From contig NC_088710.1 of NCBI RefSeq assembly GCF_963576615.1, positions 496,001-560,000 of the forward strand: a stretch of 64,000 nucleotides of DNA, in the 5' to 3' direction. This DNA comes from Watersipora subatra (Eukaryota > Bryozoa > Gymnolaemata > Cheilostomatida > Watersiporidae). This document shows positions 39,532 through 49,940 of the stretch, in pieces (positions within the stretch are counted from its first letter, which is position 1; each line of letters starts with the position of its first letter). The translations under genes and the position numbers were made by a program. Under the pieces are notes generated by a model. It was not told the DNA's origin, made no database searches, and saw nothing but the letters and a program-made list of their open reading frames with translations.

Positions 39532-40191
39532 CTAGGTATCGGGGTCACTTTCTTTAACTGACATCATCGGGTGATCTGAATCACATATAGGGTATATCCC
39601 AAACTCCTCCTCAGTGCCTGACATTCCATCCATCAAGGCCTCTGCATCACCGACCGCTTTAACCCCAGAAGACTTTTCCTGGGTTACCATGCCGCCTCTT
39701 ATGGCATAGCTAGCCTCTTGGCTAGTACAGGTTACTGTCAAGACAGGAACCTCTACACCTCCCTGTTGTGAGGTGGGGGGAGCCAAGTAGGCCTCCTCGC
39801 CGACAGACAGCTGGTTGCCTGTAGGTGGTTTTGACTGAGCCTTACTAGCCTTTTGGCTAGACCTGGTTACTGACAAAGCAGTTCCTTCTGCACCTCCCTG
39901 ATGGGAAGTGTGGGGAGCCAAGTGGGCCTCCTCTCCCACAGACAGCTGGTTGTCTGTAGGTGACTTTACCATAGCCCGGAGATCAGGCAGTCTAGCGTCC
40001 TTCAGAACCTTGTCCTTCAGGGTAGCCAAGTTTATCAAGGCAGCCTTGAACTCCTGCTCATTCTCTACGGCCGCAATAGCTGTCCTGTACTCCTCCATCC
40101 TGGACCTGTGTTCAGCAAGGGCATTTTTACGCTGTAGGATAACCTCACGTGACATGAAACCAGACTGAACCTCATAAAGGAAGCTGCTCAC
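39532..40191 (-). CDS. Unassigned downstream frame of the LTR element
   Basis: A 219-residue frame with a charged, helical N-terminal part (LAEHRSRMEEYRTAIAAVEN) and two near-repeats of about 45 residues sharing NQLSVGEEA and LAP. I do not recognise it. It may be an extra gene of the family, or sequence captured when the pol region was lost. Confidence 0.5.
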   Translation of the reverse strand: MSSFLYEVQSGFMSREVILQRKNALAEHRSRMEEYRTAIAAVENEQEFKAALINLATLKDKVLKDARLPDLRAMVKSPTDNQLSVGEEAHLAPHTSHQGGAEGTALSVTRSSQKASKAQSKPPTGNQLSVGEEAYLAPPTSQQGGVEVPVLTVTCTSQEASYAIRGGMVTQEKSSGVKAVGDAEALMDGMSGTEEEFGIYPICDSDHPMMSVKESDPDT

Positions 40192-40243
40192 CTGATTCAG
40201 AAAAAGTTGCAGCTTACCCTGAGCTGTCTCTGCTCAGCTGGTG

Positions 40244-41002
40244 CTACGACCATGCACCTTTGTTTGCGGAACAGCTTTTTTGGAGCTGATACCATCTCTC
40301 ATTGATAATTTTCCATTTTCCTTTATCTTTTCTATCAGACATATTTGTCAAGTTTTGCACGTTGCCATCATCTGGAAGATGCCAACGTGCACCAGCAGTA
40401 ATAGGTCTAGGAGGCAACTGTGTAACTGGCTTAAAACCTTTTGTACACAATGCATTTAAAGCAGCTAATAGTTTCAGCTGCATCAACACATTTATGCCCA
40501 AAAAGTTTTTGCTCAATCCTTTTATAACATGAACCTGAGTGACCATAGATCTGTGTCTACTTTTCAACTGAACCTCCGCTTTACCTACTACCTTTAACTC
40601 AGAACCATCTACTGCAGTCAAAACAGTTGATGGCGCTTTTAACTTTAAGCCTAAGCTGTTGGCTGCTTTTTCGGTTACTGTTGAAATCTCCGCCCCTGTA
40701 TCGAGCGCAAAATCAACCTCCATATCATTTACCTTTAAAGTTCTGGTTATTTTATCATCTAGCCGTTTAGGACTAGAGGAAAACCTCACACTCCTACTAA
40801 GATGAGGGGAACGTGTGTAGTCCCTGTCTCTAGCTGAACCTCTGTCCATATTCCTGTCACTTTCGCTACTGCTACTCCTATCATAGCGATACCTGTTAAG
40901 ATCCTGTTTCTGAGAGTCTTCAGAACCATTCCTAGCACAGTCAATACTAGTATGGCCTTTCCTATTGCAAGTAAAGCACTTAGCATCAAGACAACTGCGA
41001 AG
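40244..41002 (-). CDS. LTR element zinc knuckle and aspartic protease
   Basis: A clean CX2CX4HX4C zinc knuckle (CFTCNRKGHTSIDC) lies at about 40938-40979. A preceding knuckle is broken by a TAG stop and has lost its histidine. About 60 codons later comes an aspartic protease with the active-site motif DFALDTGAEISTV and a later FLGINVL, as in retropepsins. The protease would process the gag polyprotein. The frame ends at 40244 where a reverse transcriptase would be expected to follow. Confidence 0.85.
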   Translation of the reverse strand, partial: LRSCLDAKCFTCNRKGHTSIDCARNGSEDSQKQDLNRYRYDRSSSSESDRNMDRGSARDRDYTRSPHLSRSVRFSSSPKRLDDKITRTLKVNDMEVDFALDTGAEISTVTEKAANSLGLKLKAPSTVLTAVDGSELKVVGKAEVQLKSRHRSMVTQVHVIKGLSKNFLGINVLMQLKLLAALNALCTKGFKPVTQLPPRPITAGARWHLPDDGNVQNLTNMSDRKDKGKWKIINERWYQLQKSCSANKGAWS

Positions 41003-41060
41003 CTAGTACTGCCGACTACCACAGTTGTAACATTTATCACTTTTAGGTGAAAGTTCACTC

Positions 41061-41888
41061 TTACACTAGTGCACCAATTGTGTCTATCAGCACTAGAATA
41101 CCTAGAAGATCGAATAGAGTTTCTATGCCGGCTTCTACATTCATGTCTAATAGACTCATGACCTGAAGTTCTACACCCAGCCTTGGGGTACCTGTTCTTA
41201 GACCTATTATCATAATAGTCCTCACACTCCTTCTGAGAAGTTCTATGAACTTTTGCACCTTCACTATAGTAACGAGTAGTGCTTTTAGTTTTATTTTAGA
41301 TTGCCTAGAAACAATGGCCGCTACTTCTGAAACTTCTGTACCTCTAGCTTTAGCCTTGGCATCTTTTAGTACTGCTTCTGAATCACGAGCAAGTTGCCTA
41401 GCTCTGAGAATGTCACATAACCTTGCCCAATCTAAATTCTTTTCCTGCATCAATTGCCTACATAGCGTTGACTCTCTGAGTCCATTAACAGCTATCGCAA
41501 GAGCACAATCTTTCCTGTTATCATCAACATCAAAGTTTAAATTCCTGCAGAGTTTCTCAACCCTTATCATATACTCCCTTTCATTTTCATCACATGTTTG
41601 AGAACAAGTAACGAATTTCATAACCTTAACATATATTATTTCCTTTCCACCATAAATTCCATTTAAGTGATCTATGGCCTGCTCATAAGTAGAATCATGA
41701 AACTCTAAACTAAATCCTACAGACTGTAAAGCTTCGTGGCCATCTTTACCTATAGCACTCAATAGTGCAAGCAGCTTAATGCGACCGCTAAAGTTAACCT
41801 GACCTCCTTCAGCCTTACCCATTTGTAGAGTGGTAACTTCTACACAAATTAAATTCTGACAGCCAAGACTTGTAAGAATTAGCTGCAT
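41061..41888 (-). pseudogene. LTR element gag, frameshifted
   Basis: A capsid-like region, with LDWARLCDILRARQLARD as its clearest segment. The frame fits only the middle. Near 41845 the N-terminal part continues in another frame, and near 41290 the C-terminal part leaves for a third. So the gag reading frame is broken by at least two small indels. Confidence 0.75.
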
Positions 41889-42215
41889 CCTTAGAGATAA
41901 TAACTAACCTGGGAAAGTCATTGACATTAAACCTGCCATCGTTAAAAATAACGAAGGCAGCTATCTCGATTACTGCACAAAAGTAATTAAAACATATACC
42001 CTCGCTCTTCCTGAAGCGAATAGGTAATTAATCCTGTAGCAAATCACTGAACACTATCACTTCTCCTTAAACTACTGTCGAATGTCCACATGACGATTCG
42101 AGCATTGCACACTGTCCTTCTTACACCACGCTCAAATGTCCACGCGACAATTTGAGCATTAAACGCTGGCAACACTATCACTGTCTATGACACCATGTCA
42201 TTGCCTACGACACCA

Positions 42216-42448
42216 TGTTGTGTATTCACTCACCACAAGTTCACTCTTGTGTAGCAGGAGGAAGAATGCCCTTGTACACTCTTCTCCCTCTCTATTTAGC
42301 TATTCCTTAGCTTTATCAATAAGCTGAGAAAGCTACATAATCCTGCAAGCCTGTGTGATAGGCTTTGCCTACTAAAGCCTATCGGGCTTTCTTAGCCCAA
42401 GTTCCTGTAACATAGTCAGACGCACAAGAGACATCTGCATATACAACA
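42216..42448 (-). repeat. 5' LTR (233 bp)
   Basis: Same termini as the 3' LTR (TGTTGTATATGCAGATG in transcript sense, ending ATACACAACA). One difference is a small insertion around the GCAGGAGGAAGAATG segment. Confidence 0.93.
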
Positions 42449-42459
42449 GTCTGTTGCCA

Positions 42460-42808
42460 GACCTGCCAACCTTGGAGTGGGGAAAGGAGTGAGAGTCTAT
42501 TTTGGGGGCAATGAAAACGCGAGGATATGATAAGTGAGGTAAATTTTCATAGCGTATAAAAACACCACAGCCAAAAATAATATAACTCCATATGGAAACG
42601 ACATGTCGTGGAGGAGGTTATTGATAGATGAGAATGCCACAAATATGTTTATAGATAGTTGTTTATTAGTAGTAAGTATATGATTACTACTTGAAGATTG
42701 GGGCAAAAAAACAGGGTTGCTCGGGTAAAAGGGGTAATTGCGTGAGATGCGTGAGGCATGGGGCAATTGCGTGAGTCTCACGCCCAATGCGTGAGAGTTG
42801 GCATGTAT
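42460..42808. mobile_element. MITE family A, copy 2 (349 bp)
   Basis: Same ends and the same conserved segment as the copy at 24533-24750. Target duplication GTCTGTTGCCA (42449-42459) versus GTCTGTTGCTA (42809-42819), one mismatch. Its left duplication overlaps the LTR element's right target duplication. Confidence 0.82.
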
Positions 42809-42819
42809 GTCTGTTGCTA

Positions 42820-43797
42820 AGCTGGTGACACAAACGTTAGGCCTATAAACAGTCGCCATCGCCTCTCACTAAACTTTAAACTTTAAAGCCTTTAAACTTT
42901 ATATTTGATTATTGAATTTTATAGATTGTTTAAAAAGTTTAGGGGAAAGTTAGCTTTAAAATAAAAAATCTAACTTGCACGATCTTATATTATCAAAATG
43001 ATTATAAAATTAAACACAAAGTGACCTCCTTGGTAAAGCTACTAGAATAATAGACTGACAACATTTGGACACAATTGAGCAAGTTGTGATTAAAGATGTT
43101 CCAACGTTTATTAATGGATAGCAAAACAACAATTATTGCAATGGAATTGTGGAGTTTTTCAACTATTTTTGACGATTTTCATTTTTAAATTTCAACTTTA
43201 AAAAATCAAAATAATTTACTATTTTGCAAGGTGTAAGCCTAATAACTGCAAATTTCATATAAACAAAAAAGTTTAAAAGTGAAATGAAAATAATTCTGCT
43301 TGTTCCTTTTAAACCAAATCAAAACTTCTGTGCAAAGCCAACTATTAAACTTAGTATTGGAGACGATTTTTGTAGTCTTCAGCGGTGCTCTGGCACCTTT
43401 TGAATAAATTAATCTTTAATCTATCTATATACGGTATATATATTTCTCAAAGTCCGTCTGTGGACCCGTCTGTAGGTTTTTCGGCTATAGCTATTATTAG
43501 AACACCTGAGCTGGACAACAATGCAGACTCAATGTCATAGCTTACCGTCATTGGAAGCCTAACCTTATTAACTAGCTTAGTGGAGTTTTCCATTGGCAAT
43601 ATGCCAGGCTACTAGCTTGAAAGGTGCAGTTGTTTGACAAAATTTTAAAACCTATCGCAACCCTCGGAGTACTCGTGCAAGTTCTGTAGTAGCTGTAGTT
43701 CTGTGTACTCGTAGCTGGAAAAAAGTAAAAGTAACTCGGCTGCGGAAGGAAATGAACATGTTACTATCACAAACAGTGGCAAATCCAACGTTTTTAA
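42820..43797. other. Intergenic, no gene seen
   Basis: AT-rich. At about 43425 there is a run (ACGGTATATATATTTCTCAA and then GTCCGTCTG) that resembles the left end of the Helitron-like element at 35863, so it may be another decayed copy. Confidence 0.5.
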
Positions 43798-44457
43798 CCC
43801 TTTCACTGAAGTAGACTCATTTATGCGTTTTCTATAGTCGACCGCGTAGACACATTTTTGTGATTTTACCAGCAATTGCGAGTAACTGAATTTTGTTATT
43901 CGTTGATAACATAACCAATGGTCTTTAGGACTTTTATGGTAGTGACATTGTTGTCCTAAGATTTCTCTATAAAATTAGCCTGAAGTTTAATTTTAAATCT
44001 TTGTTTGAGAATTTCCAACTTAAAAACGAAGATTTTTCGTGCAAGTTCATTAGATGCGTTCATGTTAGAAAACAAATAACTACTTATGTTGATGACATTA
44101 TAGCCGATTCAGATTTTTGTGATTACACAGATAATTAAAGTACAGTGTAGCAATAGCAGCACTGACTCTGATGGTGGTGAAAGTAATGGTTTTGTAATAA
44201 TAAGGAACATTGTAGAGGATCGTTTTAGCTTTGTAGCTTCGCATTGCTTTATCAATGCACAAAGTATAGATACAATGAATTTTTTTGCATAGCAGTGCTT
44301 GTTAACATGTTGGCAAAAGGAAATATATAACCAAAATAAACGTTCTAGATGGAGTTTGAAATTAAAAAAATATTGTATACATATCATGAAGCAATATCGG
44401 CAAATTGGTTGGCAGTATGCCGATAGCTGAATTTGTACATGGACGCAAGTGAAAGGG
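43798..44457. mobile_element. piggyBac-like non-autonomous element
   Basis: Ends CCCTTTCACT are inverted on both sides. The left end is preceded by TTAA (43794-43797), the right followed by TTAT (44458-44461), probably a mutated TTAA. Frames inside are fragments. TTAA targeting and CCC ends are the piggyBac signature. Confidence 0.7.
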
Positions 44458-44504
44458 TTATGTAGTGAAGATGTGGCAATTCATAGACAATACAACATTG
44501 AATG

Positions 44505-45833
44505 AACAACATATAGGCCAGTATCATTAACTAGCGTATGTTGTAAGTTATTGGAACATATTATCCATTCCCACATAAGTGCCCACCTAGATAAATATGA
44601 TATCCTTACAGATGTGCAGCACGGATTTCGTGCTAAACGATCCTGTGAAACACAGCTTATTTGCACAATAGATGATCTAGCTAAGAACTTTGATAGAAAT
44701 TTGATTACAGATATAATAATACTGGACTTTTCTAAGGCGTTTGATTGTGTGAATCATCGGAAACTGGTTTATAAAATTCGAAATTATGGAATACACGATC
44801 AAGTCTTAAACTGGATAACATCATTTTTAGAGAATAGAACTCAAGTAGTCGAGGTAGAAAATGAACTGTCAAATATTGTGCCTGTAACTTCTGGTGTGCC
44901 GCAGGGTTCGGTGCTCGGACCATTGTTGTTTTTACTTTTTATTAATGACCTTCCTGATAAGGTAAATTCTCAGTGTAGACTTTTTGCAGATGATGCCCTG
45001 GTATATGCCACAAGAGATCAAGCCAATACATTGCAACAAGATATGCATTCACTTGAGGCTTGGGCGAATCTCTGGCAGATGAGTTTTAATCCAAAGAAAT
45101 GTTACCACCTTTCAGTGGGAAAATCCCATCTCATGTCAAATAAAGAGACTTCTTTTTTCTTATGTGCCCAAAAACTAGAAAGCGTCTTATCTAATCCGTA
45201 TCTCGGAGTAGAGCTCCAGAGTGACTTAAAATGGAATAAACACATTTGCAAAATTGAATCTAAAGGGAAGCGATTAATTGGGATGCTTAGAAGGGTACTC
45301 CGAGATGCGGATGCTCGAACTAGAAAGGCTGCATATACATCCTTGGTAAGACCAGGCCTTGAATATGGGTGCGTGGTTTGGGATCCACATCTTAAAAAAG
45401 ATATTTTATCATTAGAGCAGACACAAAACCTAGCACTGAGATTTATTTTTAAGAAAAAAGGAATTACTAGTTTCACTAATTTAAGAGAGAATACTTCTTT
45501 TGAATCGCTGGAGGAGAGACGATCCAGACTGCGTAAAAATATTTTTGGTAGAATCGTCGGAGGCGATATTGATATAAATGTGGGAGTTAAAGTCAGGGAA
45601 AGTGGTTCTGATAAAGAGGAAAGGCCTCCTGCATTGTCTACTCGATTTGGGAAGTATTACTTGCCCCACATTAATACTGATCAGTTAAGATATTCTTTTT
45701 GGCCTCGGACGGTGAGGGAAGTTCGTGCCGAGGTTGAATAGCTAGCTTGCTCTTTTAAGCTGAGTTCCGCTCTTTTGTTTTTTACCTCCATTGGAGGGTC
45801 TTTTGCGGAAAATTTTTATCTGATCTGATCTGA
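44505..45833 (+). mobile_element. Second non-LTR retrotransposon, 5'-truncated
   Basis: Starts abruptly inside the RT at the YRPVSLTS block. It ends in a short tail of TCTGA units at 45818-45833. It belongs to a different family from the element at 21663, although both end in simple repeats. Confidence 0.88.
44551..45741 (+). CDS. Reverse transcriptase C-terminal part (non-LTR)
   Basis: 396 residues without a stop. Motifs: HGFRAKRSCETQL, ILDFSKAFDCVNH, GVPQGSVLGPLLFLLFINDL, the catalytic RLFADDALVYA (near residue 143), then LEYGCVVWDPHL and the C-terminal tail. The frame is open a few codons upstream, to the truncation point. It lacks the endonuclease and the N-terminal fingers, so it cannot retrotranspose by itself. 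Confidence 0.92.
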   Translation: MEHIIHSHISAHLDKYDILTDVQHGFRAKRSCETQLICTIDDLAKNFDRNLITDIIILDFSKAFDCVNHRKLVYKIRNYGIHDQVLNWITSFLENRTQVVEVENELSNIVPVTSGVPQGSVLGPLLFLLFINDLPDKVNSQCRLFADDALVYATRDQANTLQQDMHSLEAWANLWQMSFNPKKCYHLSVGKSHLMSNKETSFFLCAQKLESVLSNPYLGVELQSDLKWNKHICKIESKGKRLIGMLRRVLRDADARTRKAAYTSLVRPGLEYGCVVWDPHLKKDILSLEQTQNLALRFIFKKKGITSFTNLRENTSFESLEERRSRLRKNIFGRIVGGDIDINVGVKVRESGSDKEERPPALSTRFGKYYLPHINTDQLRYSFWPRTVREVRAEVE

Positions 45834-47320
45834 ATGATAAGGACTCACCTTTTTGATGTATAAATTTAGTCGATGAGAACAGCGTTTTTTCCAATGGCCC
45901 CAAGAAACAAACATTCACATGACCTTCTCGGTACACGCTGGCAGTAAATATTAATTACGTGTAAATTACTACTCATTAATTTATTTTTATGTAATGAGTA
46001 GTACATTTGTATCACTGTATAGGCACCTTTGTATAGGCCGCAGAACCCAGGACGGTGCTTTTTAACATGACAGCAACTTTGCTGTTTAAAACAGGACAGT
46101 GGCGTTGGGCACTGTAAAGAGGCGTGCTAACCGGAGATTTCGGTTAATGCGCCCTAGCGGTGAAAGAAAAACAACAGAATCGCCGCACATTTATATAAGC
46201 CGCTTGGCTCAAATCATCAAACAAAAGTAGCGGCTAATAGTCCGAAATCACGATATTTACTACATACTCATATTAATTCAGTTGGCTTTGTATGACCGAA
46301 TGGAAAAAGAAAGATCGCTCTAATATTTATGTACTACACTACCCACTACACGACCGAGATTCGTACGACAAAAAAGGAAAGACCGCTCTATAAGGCGGAC
46401 ACATACATACACAGACAACGATTGCCGTTTATATAGTAGATAAGCATGTCTAAGAGGGTTGGCTTTGCATAATGTATAGGTTTTTAAAAATGCACTTTTT
46501 ATTGTGGTTTAGGTTTAACATAATTTTGTAACATTTTGTTTTGGTAGTGTCGAGGCTATGCATTAGAACTTGCTATTAGAAGTGAGGAGCCCAATTTGTG
46601 CAGTAACGTTTCACTTACTGCATCAGGAAGCGTTAATAGTCTCGCTTATAACTGTTTAGTCAGGGTTTAGTCACGAGTCAAAATTATAAGTGCCATTGTT
46701 TTTCGCTTTGTTTCTAAAGTGTCTAATAATGCAGCATGCATTTTAATTTCAGCATGCATGCAATTCATTTTACCTTCAAAATTCCATAGATCAGTATTTG
46801 ATGTCATCTCTGTGAACGAGTAATCCTATCTGCGCGGTTTTGTTAAATTGCTAAATGCTAAATTGTTATACGAAATGATGTTCTCCATATGTAACATGTT
46901 CTGTAACAGTATAGCTCCTGCCAACTAGCATTTTCCATAATCAAAGCCTCAGGACACTTGAATTTAAGGTTGTGATCAAAGTAATAATATTGTGATAATA
47001 ATAATGTATTACTGTTAATAAACGTACATGTATTTACTGTATATACAGTTTTCATGTACTTGAAAATCAACATTCTGTTTTCACAGTATATCTTGTCAGG
47101 AATCGTCAGACCTAGGTGTAATCTTGGTCGTATCTATTTAAAAAACTGCTTTGGTTTCTGCAGGAAAGGAGGACACAACTCCTTGGATAAGCAGTTCAAC
47201 TGATTGTTCAGCTGTACTTACACATTCAGTATAGAGTCCATTCATGCTTTCGGTGGCCTGAGACCGAAGAAATTGTCTTTTGTTATCCTTAATTTGTTTA
47301 CTGACATTGTTTAAAGACGG
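45834..47320. other. Intergenic, no gene supported
   Basis: Around 46385-46445, on the minus strand, TCTACTATATAAACGGCAAT may be the start of an interspersed repeat whose far end I cannot place. At 47161 a good acceptor is followed by twelve codons and a stop, too little to call an exon. Confidence 0.4.
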
Positions 47321-48127
47321 CCAGAGAGTTTAGGCTCAGCCATGGTTAAGGTCAGAGAGTTTAAGCTCACCCATGGCTGAGGTCAGAGAGTTTAGGCTCA
47401 CCCATGGCTGAGGTCAGAGAGTTTAGGCTCACCCATGGCTGAGGTCAGAGAGTTTAGGCTCACCCATGGCTGAGGCCAGAGAGTTTAGGCTCAGCCATGG
47501 TTAAGGTCAGAGAGTTTAAGCTCACCCATGGCTGAGGTCAGAGAGTTTAGGCTCACCCATGGCTGAGGCCAGAGAGTTTAGGCTCACCCATGACTGAGGT
47601 CAGAGAGTTTAGGCTCACCCATGGCTGAGGTCAGAGAGTTTAGGCTCAGCCATGGTTAAGGTCAGAGAGTTTAAGCTCACCCATGGCTGAGGTCAGAGAG
47701 TTTAGGCTCACCCATGGCTGAGGCCAGAGAGTTTAGGCTCACCCATGACTGAGGTCAGAGAGTTTAGGCTCACCCATGGCTGAGGTCAGAGAGTTTAGGC
47801 TCACCCATGGTTGAGGCCAGAGAGTTTAGGCTCAGCCATGGTTAAGGTCAGAGAATTTAGGCTCACCCATGGCTGAGGTCAGAGAGTTTAGGCTCACCCA
47901 TGGCTGAGGTCAGAGAGTTTAGGCTCACCCATGGCTGAGGCCAGAGAGTTTAGGCTCACCCATGGCTGAGGTCAGAGAGTTTAGGCTCACCCATGGCTGA
48001 GGCCAGCGAGTTTAGGCTCACCCATGGCTGAGGTCAGAGAGTTTAGGCTCACCCATGGCTGAGGCCAGCGAGTTTAGGCTCACCCATGGCTGAGGTCAGA
48101 AAGTTTAGGCTCACCCATGGTTGAGTC
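47321..48127. repeat. Minisatellite, 31-bp period, about 26 copies
   Basis: The unit contains CAGAGAGTTTAGGCTCACCC and then ATGGCTGAGGT. The variants AGCCATGGTTAAGG and CATGACTGAGG recur in order, suggesting block duplications of about 6-10 units. Confidence 0.96.
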
Positions 48128-48200
48128 GCTGCTGTTATGGGTAATTTATGGTATTTTTATTTGAGTGAACTTTGTGACAGTATTAATCGAGTGGGCCTCA

Positions 48201-49940
48201 TGTTTAGAGTATTGCTACCAGTCTTGTAGGTGGATGCAATATGAGCACTGTGTTTAGAGTATTGCTACCAGTCTTGTAGGTGGATGCAATATGAGCACTA
48301 TGTTTAGAGTATTGCTACCAGTCTTGTAGGTGGATGCAATATGAGCACTATGTTTAGAGTATTGCTACCAGTCTTGTAGGTGGATGCAATATGAGCACTA
48401 TGTTTAGAGTATTGCTACCAGTCTTGTTGGTGGATGCAATATGAGCACTATGTTTAGAGTATTGCTACCAGTCTTGTTGGTGGATGCAATATGAGCACTA
48501 TGTTTAGAGTATTGCTACCAGTCTTGTAGGTGGATGCAATATGAGCAGTATGTTTAGAGTATTGCTACCAGTCTTGTAGGTGGATGCAATATGAGCACTA
48601 TGTTTAGAGTATTGCTACCAGTCTTGTAGGTGGATGCAATATGAGCACTATGTTTAGAGTATTGCTACCAGTCTTGTAGGTGGATGCAATATGAGCACTA
48701 TGTTTAGAGTATTGCTACCAGTCTTGTAGGTGGATGCAATATGAGCACTATGTTTAGAGTATTGCTACCAGTCTTGTAGGTAGATGCAATATGAGCACTA
48801 TGTTTAGAGTATTGCTACCAGTCTTGTAGGTGGATGCAATATGAGCACTATGTTTAGAGTATTGCTACCAGTCTTGTAGGTGGATGCAATATGAGCACTA
48901 TGTTTAGAGTATTGCTACCAGTCTTGTTGGTGGATGCAATATGAGCACTATGTTTAGAGTATTGCTACCAGTCTTGTAGGTGGATGCAATATGAGCACTA
49001 TGTTTAGAGTATTGCTACCAGTCTTGTAGGTGGATGCAATATGAGCACTATGTTTAGAGTATTGCTACCAGTCTTGTAGGTGGATGCAATATGAGCACTA
49101 TGTTTAGAGTATTGCTACCAGTCTTGTAGGTGGATGCAATATGAGCACTATGTTTAGAGTATTGCTACCAGTCTTGTAGGTGGATGCAATATGAGCACTA
49201 TGTTTAGAGTATTGCTACCAGTCTTGTAGGTGGATGCAATATGAGCACTATGTTTAGAGTATTGCTACCAGTCTTGTAGGTGGATGCAATATGAGCACTA
49301 TGTTTAGAGTATTGCTACCAGTCTTGTAGGTGGATGCAATATGAGCACTATGTTTAGAGTATTGCTACCAGTCTTGTTGGTGGATGCAATATGAGCACTA
49401 TGTTTAGAGTATTGCTACCAGTCTTGTAGGTGGATGCAATATGAGCACTATGTTTAGAGTATTGCTACCAGTCTTGTAGGTGGATGCAATATGAGCACTA
49501 TGTTTAGAGTATTGCTACCAGTCTTGTAGGTGGATGCAATATGAGCACTATGTTTAGAGTATTGCTACCAGTCTTGTAGGTGGATGCAATATGAGCACTA
49601 TGTTTAGAGTATTGCTACCAGTCTTGTAGGTGGATGCAATATGAGCACTATGTTTAGAGTATTGCTACCAGTCTTGTAGGTGGATGCAATATGAGCACTA
49701 TGTTTAGAGTATTGCTACCAGTCTTGTAGGTGGATGCAATATGAGCACTATGTTTAGAGTATTGCTACCAGTCTTGTAGGTGGATGCAATATGAGCACTA
49801 TGTTTAGAGTATTGCTACCAGTCTTGTAGGTGGATGCAATATGAGCACTATGTTTAGAGTATTGCTACCAGTCTTGTAGGTAGATGCAATATGAGCACTA
49901 TGTTTAGAGTATTGATACCAGTCTTGTAGGTGGATGCAAT
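48201..49940. repeat. Satellite-like array, 50-bp period, about 35 copies
   Basis: The unit contains TGTTTAGAGTATTGCTACCA, GTCTTGTAGG and TGGATGCAATATGAGCACTA. Copies differ by only one or two bases (GTTGG for GTAGG, TAGATG for TGGATG), making this the most homogeneous array here. No length change is seen. Confidence 0.98.

Larger units (their letters stand above)
38895..42448 (-). mobile_element. LTR retrotransposon lacking RT, RNase H and integrase (Gypsy-like)
   Basis: A complete pair of LTRs, 5-bp target duplication GTCTG (38890-38894 and 42449-42453), a primer-binding site TGGTGTCGTAGGC directly next to the 5' LTR (42203-42215) and a purine tract AAAGAAAAAAGGG next to the 3' LTR. Read on the minus strand: 5' LTR, gag, aspartic protease, then an unrelated downstream frame, 3' LTR. 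Nothing resembling reverse transcriptase, RNase H or integrase lies between. It can only move with help from another element. Confidence 0.93.

Noticed and set aside
47150-47220. Possible last exon (good acceptor, twelve codons, stop)
   Set aside because: Too short, no upstream partner exon recognised, and no family match.
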